Notes: generated by a model not told the origin, from the letters alone. A stretch of DNA of 64,000 nt from CAYNYM01 sp049366815 (GCA_049366815.1 JBMNCO010000068.1:44435-108434), one strand, 5' to 3'; shown: positions 24,358 through 33,586, counted from the stretch's first letter. Numbers and translations are program-made.

Positions 24358-26748
24358 TCAGGCCTTAAAGACATTACAGGGATGCCCTTTTATGAAGAGT
24401 GATCCACTTATCGGATCCTTGTCCTCTGTGCGATACAGCAGGTTGACGTTCGCCCCCTCCTGGGAATAGGGATCACAGCCGTTGAGCTTCAGGGCATCGC
24501 ATTCCTGCCACCAGCCATTCTGGGTACACACCACGCCAGGGGCTATCGACTGCGTGAGTTTTGCCTGCAGACTTATTTTCCCCCAAGGTGTTTCAAGTAT
24601 GACTCGTTCACCATCTCTGATTCCCAGCTCATCCGCCTTTTCAGGATTGATCTCCAGAAAGGGATGGGGGATGCGTTTACGCAGTGAAGGCAGCGCGCGA
24701 TGTTGGGAATGGCTGTATTCAACGACCTTACTGTTGATAAGACGAAGAGGGTACTTTTCTGAAATGTCTTTATCCGAAAAACAGGATGAGGCCGGATCCC
24801 GCCAAGCCGGCAGGGGATCATATCCATGATCTTTAAAAATGGTGGAGTATATTTCTATCCTCTTTGACGGTGTAGGCAGGCCCGAGAAATTTCCCGATTC
24901 ATCCTTCTTGCTGTATTTCCTGTATGCAACGGGAAGGTCGATTTCCATCAGACCGGAGTTCATCCTCAATTGTTCCACCGTGACATTTGACGGGGCAAAT
25001 TGATGATTGACCCCCGCTTCGATATCGCCGTCCCAGAAAAGATCCCCCAGGCCGAGCCTTTTGGCAAGCTCGAACATGATCTTCATATCAGGCCAGGACT
25101 CGTGCTGCGGCGGCACGACCGCCGGGCGCAACTGTATATAACCCTTGTCTCCGAGTGGTCCGATATTCGATCCAACATGCCAGCATTCCCACGAACTGGC
25201 CGCGGGCAGCACGATATCGGCCAACTCCGCCGTCGGGGAAAGAAAGAGTTCGGTTTGAACGTGGAACTCCAAGCGTGAAATCGCTTCCCTGGCCAGCAGA
25301 CTCGGGGCATTGGACATGATGAGATTTCCGCCGAAGCCCACCATCCCTCTGATGGGATAAGGCTTGCCAGTGAGAACAGCATGATAGATCTCGTAAGCCT
25401 GGGTGCTCTTGAAGGTCCCCCCAGGCCCTAGGGGCCGTTCAGCGGAACCGAGCCGCTTTCTGTCCACCTCCGGGCTCAGAAGGTCGTGTCCGAGAATCGG
25501 GTTGCTGGCGGGCCCCCGGAGGATGACATTCCCGCCGGGCGTGTCGAAATTCCCGGTCAGTGCGTAAAGGATACAAATGGCGCGATTCGTTTGAGTCGCA
25601 TTGATGCTCTGTTCAATACCGTTCCATGAATACCAGGAGGCGGGCTTGATATTGAAAAACATGTCCGAGGCCTCCAGGATCTTATGCCGCGGAATTCCGG
25701 TCATGGTTTCGGTCATTTCCGGAGTGTACGGGGCTGCCGCCTCCCGCAACAGTCTGAAAACCGTCTTACACCCAACCGTTCTCCGGTCCCTCAGTCTGAA
25801 GTTGTGTCCCCCATCGATAACGGGGAGAACTTTCACCGGCCTTCCGGGAGAACAGTACGCTGTTCGACCGTCGGCAGCACCCATCACAACATAGTCTGAG
25901 AAGCCACCTTCCTCTTCCAGGTCGCCGGGTCTAAGAAAATCGCCCGTGTCGCTCCTGACAAAAAACGGAGCGGTCGTCCAGTCTCTGACGAATTCCTGAT
26001 CGTAGAGTTTGTCCTCAATTGCCTTGTTGATCATACCCAGGGCCAGGGCACCGTCCGCCCCCGGCCGAATCTGCAGCCACAGGTCGGCCATGGCCGCAAT
26101 CTCCGTCCTGCGAGGATCAACGACAATAAGTTTCGCGCCTCGATCCAGTCCCTTCTTTATATACCGGAGAAGAGAGTGGCGCGTCGCGTGGGTATTGTTC
26201 CCCCACATCAGGATACAATTCGAGCGCTCAAACTCCGCCCTCCCTTCGGAATGCATGCCGCCGATATTTCCATAGGTATAGGATGAGCCGCAGTCCCTGT
26301 GCCACTGACAGATGTGCGTGGTGGCGATGTTGTTTGGTGTGCCGAGGGCATTGGCGAATCGTGTGACCCAGAGGCCGAGTTCCCCCATTGCGGAGCCCGC
26401 CGGGCCGCTGCGGGCGACAGCAATGGATTCCGGGCCGTATTTCGATTGTATTTCCTTGAGTCTCGCCGCAATGGTATCCAAGGCATCTTCCCAGGAGATC
26501 CTTTCCCAGCCAGGATCAGGAGCCCCCTTGGGATTTGTTCTTCGTATCGGGTACCTCAATCGTTGATGGCTGTAGACCATTTCCGGTCCGGCCAACCCCT
26601 TCGGACAAAGCCCGCAATGAAGTGGATGGTCCCCGTCCTCCCGCACCTCAACAAAGATTCCATCCTCAACGATTGAGATCGTCGGGCACCAGCATGAGCA
26701 CTGCGAGCAGTAACCCTTTATCTTTTCTTGACTGTTTTGTCTTTCCAT
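24358..26748 (-). CDS. Molybdopterin-dependent oxidoreductase (DMSO-reductase superfamily)
   Basis: A 796-residue catalytic subunit of the Mo/W-bis-MGD family. The N-terminal [4Fe-4S] motif has Cys14, Cys17, Cys21 and Cys45 or Cys48; the metal-ligand cysteine is probably Cys147 in THICQWHRDCG. The usual domains follow, with IDLGHNxR-like cofactor regions (VVDPRRTEIAAMADLW near 215) and a C-terminal dinucleotide-binding domain (LPAASSWECWHVG, SLQAKLTQSIAPG). No signal peptide or TAT motif is seen, so it should be cytoplasmic. No Fe-S or membrane subunits flank it. It resembles acetylene hydratase/formate dehydrogenase-like orphans; the reaction is unknown. It is 112 bases after the DctM permease, so probably co-transcribed with the transporter. 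Confidence 0.85.
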   Translation of the reverse strand: MERQNSQEKIKGYCSQCSCWCPTISIVEDGIFVEVREDGDHPLHCGLCPKGLAGPEMVYSHQRLRYPIRRTNPKGAPDPGWERISWEDALDTIAARLKEIQSKYGPESIAVARSGPAGSAMGELGLWVTRFANALGTPNNIATTHICQWHRDCGSSYTYGNIGGMHSEGRAEFERSNCILMWGNNTHATRHSLLRYIKKGLDRGAKLIVVDPRRTEIAAMADLWLQIRPGADGALALGMINKAIEDKLYDQEFVRDWTTAPFFVRSDTGDFLRPGDLEEEGGFSDYVVMGAADGRTAYCSPGRPVKVLPVIDGGHNFRLRDRRTVGCKTVFRLLREAAAPYTPEMTETMTGIPRHKILEASDMFFNIKPASWYSWNGIEQSINATQTNRAICILYALTGNFDTPGGNVILRGPASNPILGHDLLSPEVDRKRLGSAERPLGPGGTFKSTQAYEIYHAVLTGKPYPIRGMVGFGGNLIMSNAPSLLAREAISRLEFHVQTELFLSPTAELADIVLPAASSWECWHVGSNIGPLGDKGYIQLRPAVVPPQHESWPDMKIMFELAKRLGLGDLFWDGDIEAGVNHQFAPSNVTVEQLRMNSGLMEIDLPVAYRKYSKKDESGNFSGLPTPSKRIEIYSTIFKDHGYDPLPAWRDPASSCFSDKDISEKYPLRLINSKVVEYSHSQHRALPSLRKRIPHPFLEINPEKADELGIRDGERVILETPWGKISLQAKLTQSIAPGVVCTQNGWWQECDALKLNGCDPYSQEGANVNLLYRTEDKDPISGSLFIKGHPCNVFKA

Positions 26749-26860
26749 TGATTCTGTCTTCCTCTTTTCGTGGCGCCTTTATCAGACGCGCTCTGCGTCC
26801 ACTTTTCAGGCCAGGACAATCATCCTGATCGGTCGTGATCGACAGGCCCGAATTGCGGCC

Positions 26861-28171
26861 CTATTTGATAAGCATATTAGGGAGCCATGTGACCAGGCCC
26901 TCAAAAAAAATGACCGGCAACATCCCAAGGATATAGAGAAGCCAATAAGGTGCTGAACCCTGGATCACATCATTTAAACTGACCTCGGGGGGGGCAACGC
27001 CCTTGATGACATAAAGCACAATACCCACAGGGGGCGTGATGGTTGCTATTCCACAGTTGATCATGGTCAATATCCCGAACCAGTATAGATCAAAACCAAG
27101 GGCCTTGACGATGGGCAGGTAAATGGGGGTGAAGATAAACAGTATGGACGCCGGGTCCATAAGGCATCCCGCAAGAATAATCAAAATCTGCATGAGAGCG
27201 AATATGAACCAGCGGGACACGGGCAGGGACGTCACCCAGGCGGCCAACTCCGAGGCGAAACCCGTACCGGCCATGATTTGTGTGAATAGGGTCCCGCCGA
27301 TGAGAATGAACATGACCATACAGTTGACTTGGATCGTGGAGAGAAGAATCCTTCTGAGGATATCCCAGTTCAGTTTTCTGTAAAAAAGGAGCAGACATAT
27401 GGAACCAAAGGCACCCAGCGCAGCGGCCTCGCTGGGCGACGCCACCCCACCCCATATCGAACCCAGAACCAGAAAAACAAGGAGAAGGAGGGGGAGAATA
27501 TAGGCGCTGATTCGCAACTTTTCCGCCAAACCCGAATGGACGCGTTCGGGGGAAGGTGCCATTTCGGGATTGAAAATGGCCCGAAAAATAATATACAGGA
27601 CAAAGACCCCGGCAATGATCAGGCCCGGGATCACCCCTGCATAGAACAGCCGGCCCACGGATATCTCAGCCAGGGAACCGTAAATGATCATCAAAATGCT
27701 GGGGGGGATAATGATGGCCAGTCCGGCCCCTCCCGCAAGGGCACCGAGCCCAAGGCCCTTGTCATATTTTCTTTTGATCATTTCCGGAATAATTCCGGGG
27801 CCGAGGGCGGAGCACGTGGCCGGCGCAAACCCGGTCACAGCCCCGAAAATGGTGCAACAACCCACGGCCGTGACCGCGACCCCGCCGGGTACCCACCCGA
27901 GCCAGATGTCGATCATCTTAAAGGCGTCATTCCCGATACCGCTTACGGCCACGCACTCTCCCATGAATATGAAAAGAGGGATGGCGATGAGTAAGAAACT
28001 GGCATTGGTCGTATAGGCGGACGATGCGACCATCATGAGACCATCGAATCCCCAGAGGAAATACATCACCACCATGGACACAAAACAGAGTGAAAAAGCT
28101 ACGGGAATACCGATCATCAGAAGCAAGACAAGAAACACAAAACATATAACACCGATAAGCCACCATTCCAT
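26861..28171 (-). CDS. dctM: TRAP transporter large permease DctM
   Basis: A 436-residue inner-membrane protein with about twelve hydrophobic segments, the transporting subunit of a DctPQM system. It has the DctM signatures GCCTIFGAVTGFAPATCSALG, GAGLAIIIPPSILMIIYG, GCLMDPASILFIFTPIYLPIV and TPPVGIVLYVI. It imports an organic acid with a sodium or proton gradient. The small permease gene is 76 bases upstream, and the molybdopterin enzyme follows. Start ATG at 28171 with GGGGAA upstream. Confidence 0.94.
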   Translation of the reverse strand: MEWWLIGVICFVFLVLLLMIGIPVAFSLCFVSMVVMYFLWGFDGLMMVASSAYTTNASFLLIAIPLFIFMGECVAVSGIGNDAFKMIDIWLGWVPGGVAVTAVGCCTIFGAVTGFAPATCSALGPGIIPEMIKRKYDKGLGLGALAGGAGLAIIIPPSILMIIYGSLAEISVGRLFYAGVIPGLIIAGVFVLYIIFRAIFNPEMAPSPERVHSGLAEKLRISAYILPLLLLVFLVLGSIWGGVASPSEAAALGAFGSICLLLFYRKLNWDILRRILLSTIQVNCMVMFILIGGTLFTQIMAGTGFASELAAWVTSLPVSRWFIFALMQILIILAGCLMDPASILFIFTPIYLPIVKALGFDLYWFGILTMINCGIATITPPVGIVLYVIKGVAPPEVSLNDVIQGSAPYWLLYILGMLPVIFFEGLVTWLPNMLIK

Positions 28172-28247
28172 GAATTTCCCCTTGTCGGTCCAGTGTAAAA
28201 GTAACTATGATTTTCTTGCGAATTTCCCTGAAATTTCCTGCGTCGAC

Positions 28248-28751
28248 CTAAAATCGGCCTGTCGATTCTCCTGAGCGGTATGTGTTGATATTCTTGATGG
28301 CCTTGGCAAGGGTCTGAAGCATAAGGAAAAAACCGCCGACAGGCACGATAATGTAACTCGGGAACAGGGGCAGAAGGCTGATGGAGGTGGTGCGGGCATA
28401 AAGATTTTCCCATGCCAGTTCCCAGCCCTTTATCATGAGCACGACACAGAAGGTCACTATGGCCAGATAATGACAACATTTCAGGAAAAACCGCTTTCGG
28501 GTTGAAAAGGCATCGAAGAAAAGGGAGATGTTCACATGGCCGTCAACCTGCAGGGTATAGGCACCACCTAAAAAGACGGCTCCCACCAGCAGGAATTCCG
28601 AGAAGTCCAGAGGCCAATCCAGGGGACTGTTTAAAACATATCGCATGATCACCGCATACACATTGGAAACAATCAAGACAAGGACTAAAAATCCTGCCAA
28701 GATTGCCAAAGCCCGACAAATCGTATCAATCAATCTGATGAATCCCGTCAT
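28248..28751 (-). CDS. dctQ: TRAP transporter small permease DctQ
   Basis: A 167-residue membrane protein with four hydrophobic segments, as expected for the small TRAP permease subunit (LVLVLIVSNVYAVIMRYVL, WPLDFSEFLLVGAVFLGGAY, and a C-terminal IIVPVGGFFLMLQTL). ATG at 28751 was chosen because GAGGG is upstream and it gives a normal family length; an in-frame GTG at 28841 that overlaps the DctP stop is unlikely, as it adds a hydrophilic leader. It joins DctM to the receptor. Confidence 0.88.
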   Translation of the reverse strand: MTGFIRLIDTICRALAILAGFLVLVLIVSNVYAVIMRYVLNSPLDWPLDFSEFLLVGAVFLGGAYTLQVDGHVNISLFFDAFSTRKRFFLKCCHYLAIVTFCVVLMIKGWELAWENLYARTTSISLLPLFPSYIIVPVGGFFLMLQTLAKAIKNINTYRSGESTGRF

Positions 28752-28837
28752 TTCACGCCCTCGATCCATTGGAATTGAAGTGGTCTTCAAACGCGGACCG
28801 TCGGCATTTGAAGACCTGATTTTGAGTATCGTCCAAT

Positions 28838-29848
28838 TCACTCACCGGTCTTTTTGAATGCCTGAATAATGCTTTCGGCATATTTTGGGGAAAGCTTGTG
28901 GGCCGCTTCGTTCGCCCCCTTCTCCACGGCTTCGAGAAAAGCCCTCTTCTCATCTTCGGGCAGATCGAAAAATACAACATTCTGCTGGGGAAATTTTCCC
29001 ATAAGTGCCTGATCTTTCTTTTCCCAGAAATCGACTGCCTGGCGTGTTGCATCCTTTCCGGCTTCAAGGAGGATCTTCTGAAACTCATCGGACAGTTTGT
29101 CCCATGCCCTCAAGCTGATGCAGATATCTCCCGTTGCCCATGTCACGGGCGTGCTGATGCCATAACGGGTCAATTCGTATTCTTTAAAACTGTTCAAAGC
29201 CGGCAGATTTCTCACCGCGCCGTCGATAATTCCCCTTTCCAAGGCGATGTAGACCTCTGTAGAAGGTGTCGTCACCGGCGTTGCGCCCAGGGCCTTTACA
29301 ATAAAGGGCACATACCCCCCATGGCCCCGGATTTTCATGCCCTTCAGATCAGCCATACTTTTCAAAGGTTCCTTTGTCCAGAGGTAGAAGGGGAAGACCT
29401 GGGTACATCCAATAGGCTTGATCTTCAGTTCCTTTTCTAGAAGCGGACCCACGATCCGCCGTGTTTCATAGTAAGCGGCCGACTCTGTTTTGTATGAACG
29501 GAATAACGGATAGGCATCGGCAATACCCGCGGCCGGGACCCGTCCCCCATGATAACCCACACAGGTCTGCATGACATCGATGGTGCCGGCCTGTCCTGCC
29601 GTTGAAAAATCCTTTTCTTTTACATATTCCGGCCCGCCAACCCATCTGATTTGCAGTCGGCCCTGTGAACGTTCTTTGACCAGATCAAAAAAACGAAAAT
29701 AGATCGTGGTAAACGGTGAGGTTTGGGGCCAGGCGCCTGTAGCCTTTAAGACGGTGGGTTCCGCGGCGGCCCGGTCAGGGGACAAAACAGAACAGCCGAA
29801 TACCAATAAAACGGCAATTCCCAACAAAATGACCCGGTTTCTCTTCAT
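28838..29848 (-). CDS. dctP: TRAP transporter solute receptor DctP
   Basis: A 336-residue periplasmic receptor. The signal region (residues 1-31) has a hydrophobic core VILLGIAVLLVFG, then either a Cys lipid site or cleavage after AAA. Family marks: FRFFDLVKERSQGRLQI, FPFYLWTKEPLKSMADLKGMKIRG, ALGATPVTTPSTEVYIALERGIIDGA and WDKLSDEFQKILLEAG. ATG at 29848 has GGAGG six bases upstream; the longer frame upstream was rejected. It is the receptor for the dctQM genes that follow, and is preceded by the second GntR regulator. A carboxylate substrate is likely from the conserved Arg in KGMKIRG, but its identity is unknown. Confidence 0.92.
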   Translation of the reverse strand: MKRNRVILLGIAVLLVFGCSVLSPDRAAAEPTVLKATGAWPQTSPFTTIYFRFFDLVKERSQGRLQIRWVGGPEYVKEKDFSTAGQAGTIDVMQTCVGYHGGRVPAAGIADAYPLFRSYKTESAAYYETRRIVGPLLEKELKIKPIGCTQVFPFYLWTKEPLKSMADLKGMKIRGHGGYVPFIVKALGATPVTTPSTEVYIALERGIIDGAVRNLPALNSFKEYELTRYGISTPVTWATGDICISLRAWDKLSDEFQKILLEAGKDATRQAVDFWEKKDQALMGKFPQQNVVFFDLPEDEKRAFLEAVEKGANEAAHKLSPKYAESIIQAFKKTGE

Positions 29849-29998
29849 TTTTGACCTCCTATGCTTGAAAAATTGGAAAAGAAAGTACGCCACTACTGTC
29901 TCAGTTATGACTGAAACCACAGGTCGCGATATGCGCCCTGCATACGCTTCTTCACAGGACCTCGAATCCATAACGAATTGACATCACAGAATAAAACT

Positions 29999-30784
29999 TC
30001 ATTGTATTTCGTGAATGACTGATGTGCCGGGAATTCGCGCACTATCCCCGGCGGCCTTTTCAAGCCGGGAAAGCTCCTTTTGTATGCCTATGATATGCCC
30101 TCTCATTTCTTCATACGCCATGTCGGGGTCTCCCTTTCTTATTCCCTCTATAATTTGCGCGTGTTGCCGTATGAGTTCATGCTTTCCTTGATCGTCCAGC
30201 CGGATACCCTTCATACGCGAGGCATGGATATCCGTGAGCACCTTCATGAGCAGGGCGAATACGCGATTGCCCGATATCTCCGCAATCAAGCTGTGGACAC
30301 TCTGGTCATGCCCGATATCCGCCCCACCGCACATCAACTCCTCCGCGTGCCGTTGACAAGCCTCTTCCAGTTTCTTGATATCTTCCTTTCCAGCCCTCCG
30401 TGCCGCCTCTGCGGCCACGGGGGGCTCTATTGCAAGTCTCGCCTGCCTGATCTCCTCAAGACTCACCTGTCCGAGCTGAAGCATATCCTTGAAGGAATCT
30501 ACAATGGGACGCGGATCGCTGATATTTACATAGGCCCCTCCGAGCACCCCCTTTTTGACCTTGATCAGGCCGGCTTTCTCCAAAGAACGGAGGGCCTCCC
30601 TGACGCTTGAGCGGCTTGCATCAAACATCTCGGCAAGCTCACGTTCAGGAGGTATCCTGTCGCCCTCTCCAAAATGGTTGTCAAATATGGCCTGTCTAAT
30701 CTGAGTTTCTATGAGATGGGAAATTCTCTGGGGTCGAACACTTGAGAATATCTTTTTGCTCATCTTTATTGATTTTTCGTTCAT
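29999..30784 (-). CDS. FadR/FCD-type GntR transcriptional regulator (copy 2)
   Basis: A 261-residue paralogue of the regulator at 23347, sharing the winged-helix text PPERELAEMFDASRSSVREALRSLEKAGLI and the FCD domain with REAARR/EISGNRVFALLMKVLTDIH. It probably represses the DctPQM/molybdopterin operon in the absence of its carboxylate ligand. A TGGTCAGACCT operator lies at its transcription start (30846-30856). ATG at 30784 is used; the next Met (residue 8) is possible. Nothing else gene-like is seen between 30785 and 31050. Confidence 0.92.
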   Translation of the reverse strand: MNEKSIKMSKKIFSSVRPQRISHLIETQIRQAIFDNHFGEGDRIPPERELAEMFDASRSSVREALRSLEKAGLIKVKKGVLGGAYVNISDPRPIVDSFKDMLQLGQVSLEEIRQARLAIEPPVAAEAARRAGKEDIKKLEEACQRHAEELMCGGADIGHDQSVHSLIAEISGNRVFALLMKVLTDIHASRMKGIRLDDQGKHELIRQHAQIIEGIRKGDPDMAYEEMRGHIIGIQKELSRLEKAAGDSARIPGTSVIHEIQ

Positions 30785-30845
30785 TCGGTTTCACCAACGG
30801 ATGGTCCAGAAATGACATGAAAGATATAATGAATTAATCAATTAA

Positions 30846-30892
30846 TGGTCAGACCTTTATTCCTGCATACAATTTTATGATGTTCTTGTCAA
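30846..30892 (-). promoter_or_regulatory. Promoter and operator of GntR copy 2
   Basis: On the minus strand TTGACA (30892-30887), a 17-base spacer and TATGCA (30869-30864) form a good promoter. Directly downstream lies AGGTCTGACCA (30856-30846; TGGTCAGACCT on the plus strand), close to the GntR/FadR consensus TGGT-N3-ACCA with one mismatch. It would block transcription at the start point, fitting autorepression. Confidence 0.55.
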
Positions 30893-31050
30893 CAGAAAAT
30901 ATGGCCGTATCATTCTTCCCGAATACTTGACAGGGCGGATGAATATGTAAAATTGCCATCTTTGACTCTTGATTTCCACCGAGGCAGCGAAAGGTGGGGC
31001 CGGAATTTTCCTGTTGGATCCAGACGGGCTTTGATATCTTTTGACCGCAC

Positions 31051-31089
31051 AAAAAAACCGAGGCTGATAACTTCGATCAGCCTCGGTTT
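31051..31089 (-). terminator. Intrinsic terminator after the adenylate-forming ligase
   Basis: On the minus strand a perfect stem of about 13 bp (AAACCGAGGCTGAT with ATCAGCCTCGGTTT, loop of seven) is followed by seven T residues (31057-31051). It ends transcription from the ligase gene 85 bases upstream. Confidence 0.92.
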
Positions 31090-31174
31090 AACGAACCGGA
31101 AAGGATCAGGTTTTCCCGTCTAGCCGAAAAACCTGGCCATTATCCTGTCCTTGTCACTTTTTGTTCTATTTGTT

Positions 31175-32833
31175 CTATGCGCCCTCTTGCTCGAGCTTTT
31201 TCTTGATGTCTTCCTGCAGGGAGCGTTTGTCCACCTTTTCGGCTCCGGTGTAGGGCATGGCATCAATAAATTCGATCCGCTCGGGAAGCTGAAGCACCGA
31301 GGCCTTCTGGCCCTTCAGGAAGTCGATGATCCCTTCAAAGGTCGGCTGCGCACCGGCCTTGGGCTGGACATAGGCGCAAACCCTTTCGCCCATGAGCTTA
31401 TCGGGCATGGCGATGACCGCCACTCCGGCGACATCCTCATGACGGCTGATGAGTCTCTCGATGTCCGTCGCACTGATGCTCTCTCCGCCGCGGTTGATCA
31501 TCTCCTTGATTCGGCCTGTGAGTGAAATATAGCCCTTTTCATTGATCTTGGCCACATCCCCGGTCCTGAAGAACCCGTCCTTCGTGAAAATCGCTTTGTT
31601 CTCCTCAGGATTGTTGTAGTAGCCTGTGAAGACGCCGGGCCCCTTAAGGACCAATTCACCTGACGTGTTGAGGGGAAGTTCGTTGCCCTCTGGGTCAATG
31701 ACCTTGTACGTATCATAGGGGCAGGTGGGTCTTCCCACGGTGGTGCAAATGGTCTCCAGGTCATCCGTGGTGCGGGTGATGGTCGTCATGCCCTCTGTGG
31801 CCCCGTACCCGTTGTAGAACTTCATTCCCAACCGCTCGGTCACCTCTTTGACCAGATTGGGATGGCTTGCACCGCCGGCGCTGTGCATCTTTTTCAGGGT
31901 GCTCAAATCATACTTGTCGAGGTCTTCGAATTGGAGCATCCTTTGCGCCAGGGTGGGCACCCAGACGATGGCGGTCACTTTTTCCTTTTGGATTGTTTCG
32001 CAGATGTCTTCATTTCTCACAGAGTCCAGAAGGATGGCCTTTCCGAAGGTGAGTATGCAACCCATGAAGCCCTTGGAAAAGGACAGGTCGTGACCCAGGG
32101 GGCCACAGAGCAGGGTGACGTCATCACAGTGCTGATCCCAGGATTGGGCGCAATAATAGATGCCGGTCACCAGACTGTTGTGCGAGCGGCCGACGATCTT
32201 GGGCGCACCGGTTGTACCGCCGGTCGGTCCCATGTGGGCGACCTGCATGGGGTCAGGCCGCCTTTCGGCCAGGCGGGCCAGATTTTCATCGGTCAATTCA
32301 CCCGCTTCCATCAGCTTTTCGAGGCTTGAAAAGGGCTTCTGATCCCCCTCTCCCCGGACGGTAATCACATGCTTTATCTGAGGATTTTCCTTCAGGACGT
32401 CATTGATGATGGGAATATAATCCGTTTTCTTGTATCGGGAAGGGACTATCCAGGCCGTGGCCCCGGTGAGGCCGGCCAGGTGGTTTATCTCAAACTGACG
32501 ATACCTGTCGATCAGCAATACCGGAATGGCTCCGATCTTCTGGACGGCAAAATAGGCAAAGACGAATTCGTTCCAGTTCGGAAGCTGAACCATAACCCGA
32601 TCCATGGGCTTGATGCCCAGATCCATCATGCCTATGGCCAGCTTATTGGTCTTTTCCCGGGCCTCCCCGTAGGTCAGCCGCGTTATCCCGTCCACGAAGG
32701 CCTCTTTGTCCGGGTGGATATCTGCGGCCCTGTCAAGACAATCGCCGAAGGTCAGCCCAAACCACCACCGGTTGTCGTAATACTTTTTGATATCCTCGTC
32801 ACTGTAAGGTACATATCCATCAATATACTTCAT
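31175..32833 (-). CDS. AMP-forming acyl/aryl-acid ligase (DhbE/EntE-like)
   Basis: A 552-residue ANL-superfamily enzyme that activates a carboxylic acid as its adenylate, usually to make a CoA thioester. It resembles dihydroxybenzoate-AMP ligases in its beginning (WWFGLTFGDCLDRAA). The P-loop is GPTGGTTGAPK (about residues 204-214), with Gly in place of the usual Ser. Adenine-binding NGYGATEGM, TGDVAKINEKGYISLTGRIKEMI and the C-terminal catalytic Lys in YTGAEKVDKRS are all present. The start ATG follows GGAGG. It is transcribed alone, with its own terminator, near the TRAP operons, so it may activate an acid imported by them; aromatic substrate is suspected from family likeness. Confidence 0.88.
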   Translation of the reverse strand: MKYIDGYVPYSDEDIKKYYDNRWWFGLTFGDCLDRAADIHPDKEAFVDGITRLTYGEAREKTNKLAIGMMDLGIKPMDRVMVQLPNWNEFVFAYFAVQKIGAIPVLLIDRYRQFEINHLAGLTGATAWIVPSRYKKTDYIPIINDVLKENPQIKHVITVRGEGDQKPFSSLEKLMEAGELTDENLARLAERRPDPMQVAHMGPTGGTTGAPKIVGRSHNSLVTGIYYCAQSWDQHCDDVTLLCGPLGHDLSFSKGFMGCILTFGKAILLDSVRNEDICETIQKEKVTAIVWVPTLAQRMLQFEDLDKYDLSTLKKMHSAGGASHPNLVKEVTERLGMKFYNGYGATEGMTTITRTTDDLETICTTVGRPTCPYDTYKVIDPEGNELPLNTSGELVLKGPGVFTGYYNNPEENKAIFTKDGFFRTGDVAKINEKGYISLTGRIKEMINRGGESISATDIERLISRHEDVAGVAVIAMPDKLMGERVCAYVQPKAGAQPTFEGIIDFLKGQKASVLQLPERIEFIDAMPYTGAEKVDKRSLQEDIKKKLEQEGA

Positions 32834-33291
32834 TTATTGTTCCTCCTTCAGTCTCATTAAATTGCCTTTCAGCTTTGCGGACCTCACCCCTGGGTGCGGC
32901 CGCGAACAAAAAAATAGAGAAACATCGCATTCAGCCATGGGGCCTCATCCGATGTTCTGTCCCATCTATTTGAGTTGGCGTAAATTGGAAGAGTGGGACG
33001 TGTTAATTTCGGTGAAAAGGCTTTACCATCGACGACCGTGCCACCAACAAATAAACCCGGATGTACTGAACCGGGCCTGCATACCCTTTCAGAATCACAG
33101 CGTTCCTCGATGAAACGGCCCCGTGGGACCACCCTTCGAAGGGCTGTTAAGCCTTTAACTTTTCAAAATTACTAAGTGCAAAGAATCATGTCAAGCCAAA
33201 TCCGCCATCTCATATGGCAGGGTCAGAAGAGGATGCGTTTTCCCCCTTCCCCTAGGTGAATCTCGACCCGTTACGCCCCGTTATTAGACCT
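32834..33291. other. Intergenic stretch with no convincing gene
   Basis: About 460 bases between the ligase start and the tRNA terminator. It contains the ligase ribosome site and presumably its promoter, and a CCCGG-N10-CCGGG hairpin at about 33056-33075. A minus-strand frame at 32884-33132 gives an unusual protein-like segment without a ribosome site and might be an old repeat. No gene is called. Confidence 0.6.
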
Positions 33292-33323
33292 AAAAAAACC
33301 TGCAGATTCATAAACCTGCAGGT
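33292..33323 (-). terminator. Intrinsic terminator after the tRNA genes
   Basis: On the minus strand ACCTGCAG pairs with CTGCAGGT (33323-33316 with 33305-33298) around a 10-base loop and is followed by six or seven T residues. It lies 14 bases after the end of tRNA-Cys. Confidence 0.92.
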
Positions 33324-33336
33324 CTCAGATGTGCCC

Positions 33337-33412
33337 TGGAGGCGGCAACCGGATTCGAACCGGTGAATAACGGTTTTGCAGACCGCTGCCTTAGCCACTT
33401 GGCTATGCCGCC
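33337..33412 (-). tRNA. tRNA-Cys (anticodon GCA)
   Basis: A complete cloverleaf on the minus strand: acceptor GGCGGCA with TGCCGCC, the anticodon loop CTGCAAA with anticodon GCA, T arm ACCGGTTCGAATCCGGT. The CCA end is encoded (33339-33337). It follows tRNA-Gly by 13 bases and shares its promoter and terminator. Confidence 0.97.
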
Positions 33413-33425
33413 GGATTTTCAGTGA

Positions 33426-33501
33426 TGGAGCGGGAAACGGGACTCGAACCCGCGACAACCACGTTGGCAACGTGGAGCTCTACCAACTGAGCTATTCCCG
33501 C
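33426..33501 (-). tRNA. tRNA-Gly (anticodon GCC)
   Basis: Acceptor GCGGGAA pairs with TTCCCGC, anticodon stem CCACG/CGTGG holds the loop TTGCCAA with anticodon GCC, and the T arm is GCGGGTTCGAGTCCCGT. CCA is encoded. It is the first gene of the two-tRNA unit. Confidence 0.97.
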
Positions 33502-33513
33502 TCAAATGTAAGT

Positions 33514-33541
33514 ATTTTATTATATATGAATCGTTTGTCAA
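33514..33541 (-). promoter_or_regulatory. Promoter of the tRNA-Gly/tRNA-Cys unit
   Basis: On the minus strand a perfect TTGACA (33541-33536) is followed after 16 bases by TAAAAT (33519-33514), with tRNA-Gly starting 12 bases later. An AT-rich ATTTTCTG directly upstream of the -35 may act as an UP element. Confidence 0.75.
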
Positions 33542-33586
33542 CAGAAAATCTCATCTCAGGGAGGTGAATCCCTTATGCGAAATATT

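Noticed and set aside
33337..33501. tRNA pair as an integration site
   Set aside because: No partial tRNA copy and no integrase were found near it; both tRNAs are intact with their own promoter and terminator.
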